From: Rubrobacteraceae bacterium
Lineage (GTDB): Bacteria; Actinomycetota; Rubrobacteria; Rubrobacterales; Rubrobacteraceae
Assembly: GCA_029240775.1 (NCBI GenBank)
Contig: JARDZQ010000098.1
Coordinates: 1 to 6,715 of the forward strand
Direction: 5' to 3'
DNA length: 6,715 nt
A program made the translations under genes and the position numbers. Numbering within the stretch: position 1 is the stretch's first letter; each line of letters starts with the position of its first letter. Shown piece by piece: positions 6,405-6,715 of this stretch. Under the pieces are notes generated by a model. The model worked only from the letters and a program-made list of their open reading frames with translations. It was not told where the DNA came from and made no database searches.

Positions 6405-6428
6405 CCTGAAACCTACAAGAGTTTCAGG
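6405..6428. repeat. Second inverted repeat overlapping the 3' end of the minus-strand gene
   Basis: CCTGAAAC (6405-6412) pairs with GTTTCAGG (6421-6428) around the 8-base loop CTACAAGA, which contains the minus-strand stop codon (TAG 6415-6413). It shares the CCTGAA/TTCAGG core with the neighbouring 6367-6400 repeat, so the region has several alternative pairings. It may contribute to the end of transcription of the minus-strand gene. Confidence 0.4.
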
Positions 6429-6715
6429 TTGTTCGTGGCGCCTCTCAGGTCCTGCAAGAAGTCGTCCATCTCGAGGATGCGCTCTCTCGCAAGGCCCTTG
6501 CTGCTCTCGAAGATCAGCAAGCCCGGTATCTTGCGGCGCAGGTTCTCGGCCTGCCACAGCGCGGCCGGGATGTCGGGTACGTCGTCTTCGGTGCCGACCA
6601 TTGCAAGGATGCGGGAGAGGCCTATCGCCCCGAGGTAGTCGAGGGCGACGGCGTCCTTGAGGAGAGCCGACTCCGTCGAGGTTCCGGACGCAGCCCCCGG
6701 CGGGTGGGCCAGGAT
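6413..6715 (-). CDS. Unrecognised protein, C-terminal 100 residues only
   Basis: An open frame enters from the right edge and runs without a stop to TAG 6415-6413, giving 100 residues; the N-terminus lies outside the window. I do not recognise the family. The visible part is soluble and alternates predicted helices and hydrophobic strands: an ALLKDAVALDYLGAIGLSRILAMVG stretch (one helix then a possible strand, residues 18-42), a proline-containing acidic turn EDDVPDIP, a helix ALWQAENLRRK, a strand GLLIFES and a long charged helix RERILEMDDFLQDLRG, ending in NNLKLL. An alpha/beta fold is plausible but is only inference. Codon use matches the neighbours, with G or C at most third positions. 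An ATG at 6601 is internal to this frame and is not a likely start, because coding-like sequence continues upstream to the edge. The gene converges on the TPR/membrane-protein pair. Confidence 0.7.
   Translation of the reverse strand: MLAHPPGAASGTSTESALLKDAVALDYLGAIGLSRILAMVGTEDDVPDIPAALWQAENLRRKIPGLLIFESSKGLARERILEMDDFLQDLRGATNNLKLL

Overview
This is a GC-rich bacterial window with dense genes, strong GGAGG-type ribosome binding sites, frequent GTG/TTG starts and third codon positions dominated by G or C. The overall style and protein sequences remind me of Rubrobacter-like Actinomycetota. That taxonomic guess is an impression from the sequence, not a database result.

Positions 1 to about 4740 hold one minus-strand operon, read from right to left. 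Its genes are a hotdog-fold acyl-CoA thioesterase (4728-4255), an aldo/keto reductase (4254-3445), a DmpA-type self-cleaving aminopeptidase (3432-2284), an AllC/HyuC-type M20 amidohydrolase (2287-1055) and a second M20 amidohydrolase of the hippurate/IAA-amino-acid hydrolase type (1034 to beyond position 1). The genes abut, overlap by a few bases or lie 12-20 bases apart, so co-transcription is very likely. Three of the five products attack amide bonds of blocked or unusual amino acids: an N-terminal aminopeptidase, an N-carbamoyl amidase and an N-acyl amidase. The unit therefore looks like a salvage or catabolic operon for N-substituted amino acids or small peptides, but its true substrate cannot be read from the sequence. 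The last gene is a pseudogene. It has an in-frame TAG after the RADMDALPIK motif, a one-base deletion near its C-terminus, a second in-frame TAG near the window edge, and an ATC where the start codon should be.

Positions 4741-4802 form a short divergent intergenic region. It has a good minus-strand -10 (TACAAT) for the operon and a TANNNT-type element six bases before the ATG of the plus-strand gene, which suggests a leaderless mRNA.

Positions 4803-6368 carry a plus-strand pair: a TPR solenoid protein with about 12 repeats and a 72-residue protein with two predicted membrane helices starting 3 bases after it. The pair converges on a minus-strand gene of unrecognised function that runs off the right edge (6715-6413). 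The 44-base gap between them, together with the last codons of the minus-strand gene, holds two inverted repeats that may act as a bidirectional transcription end.

I see no tRNA, rRNA, CRISPR array, insertion sequence or attachment site. No clearly new system stands out. The most notable items are the decayed amidohydrolase at the end of an otherwise intact amide-hydrolase operon and the compact divergent promoter.
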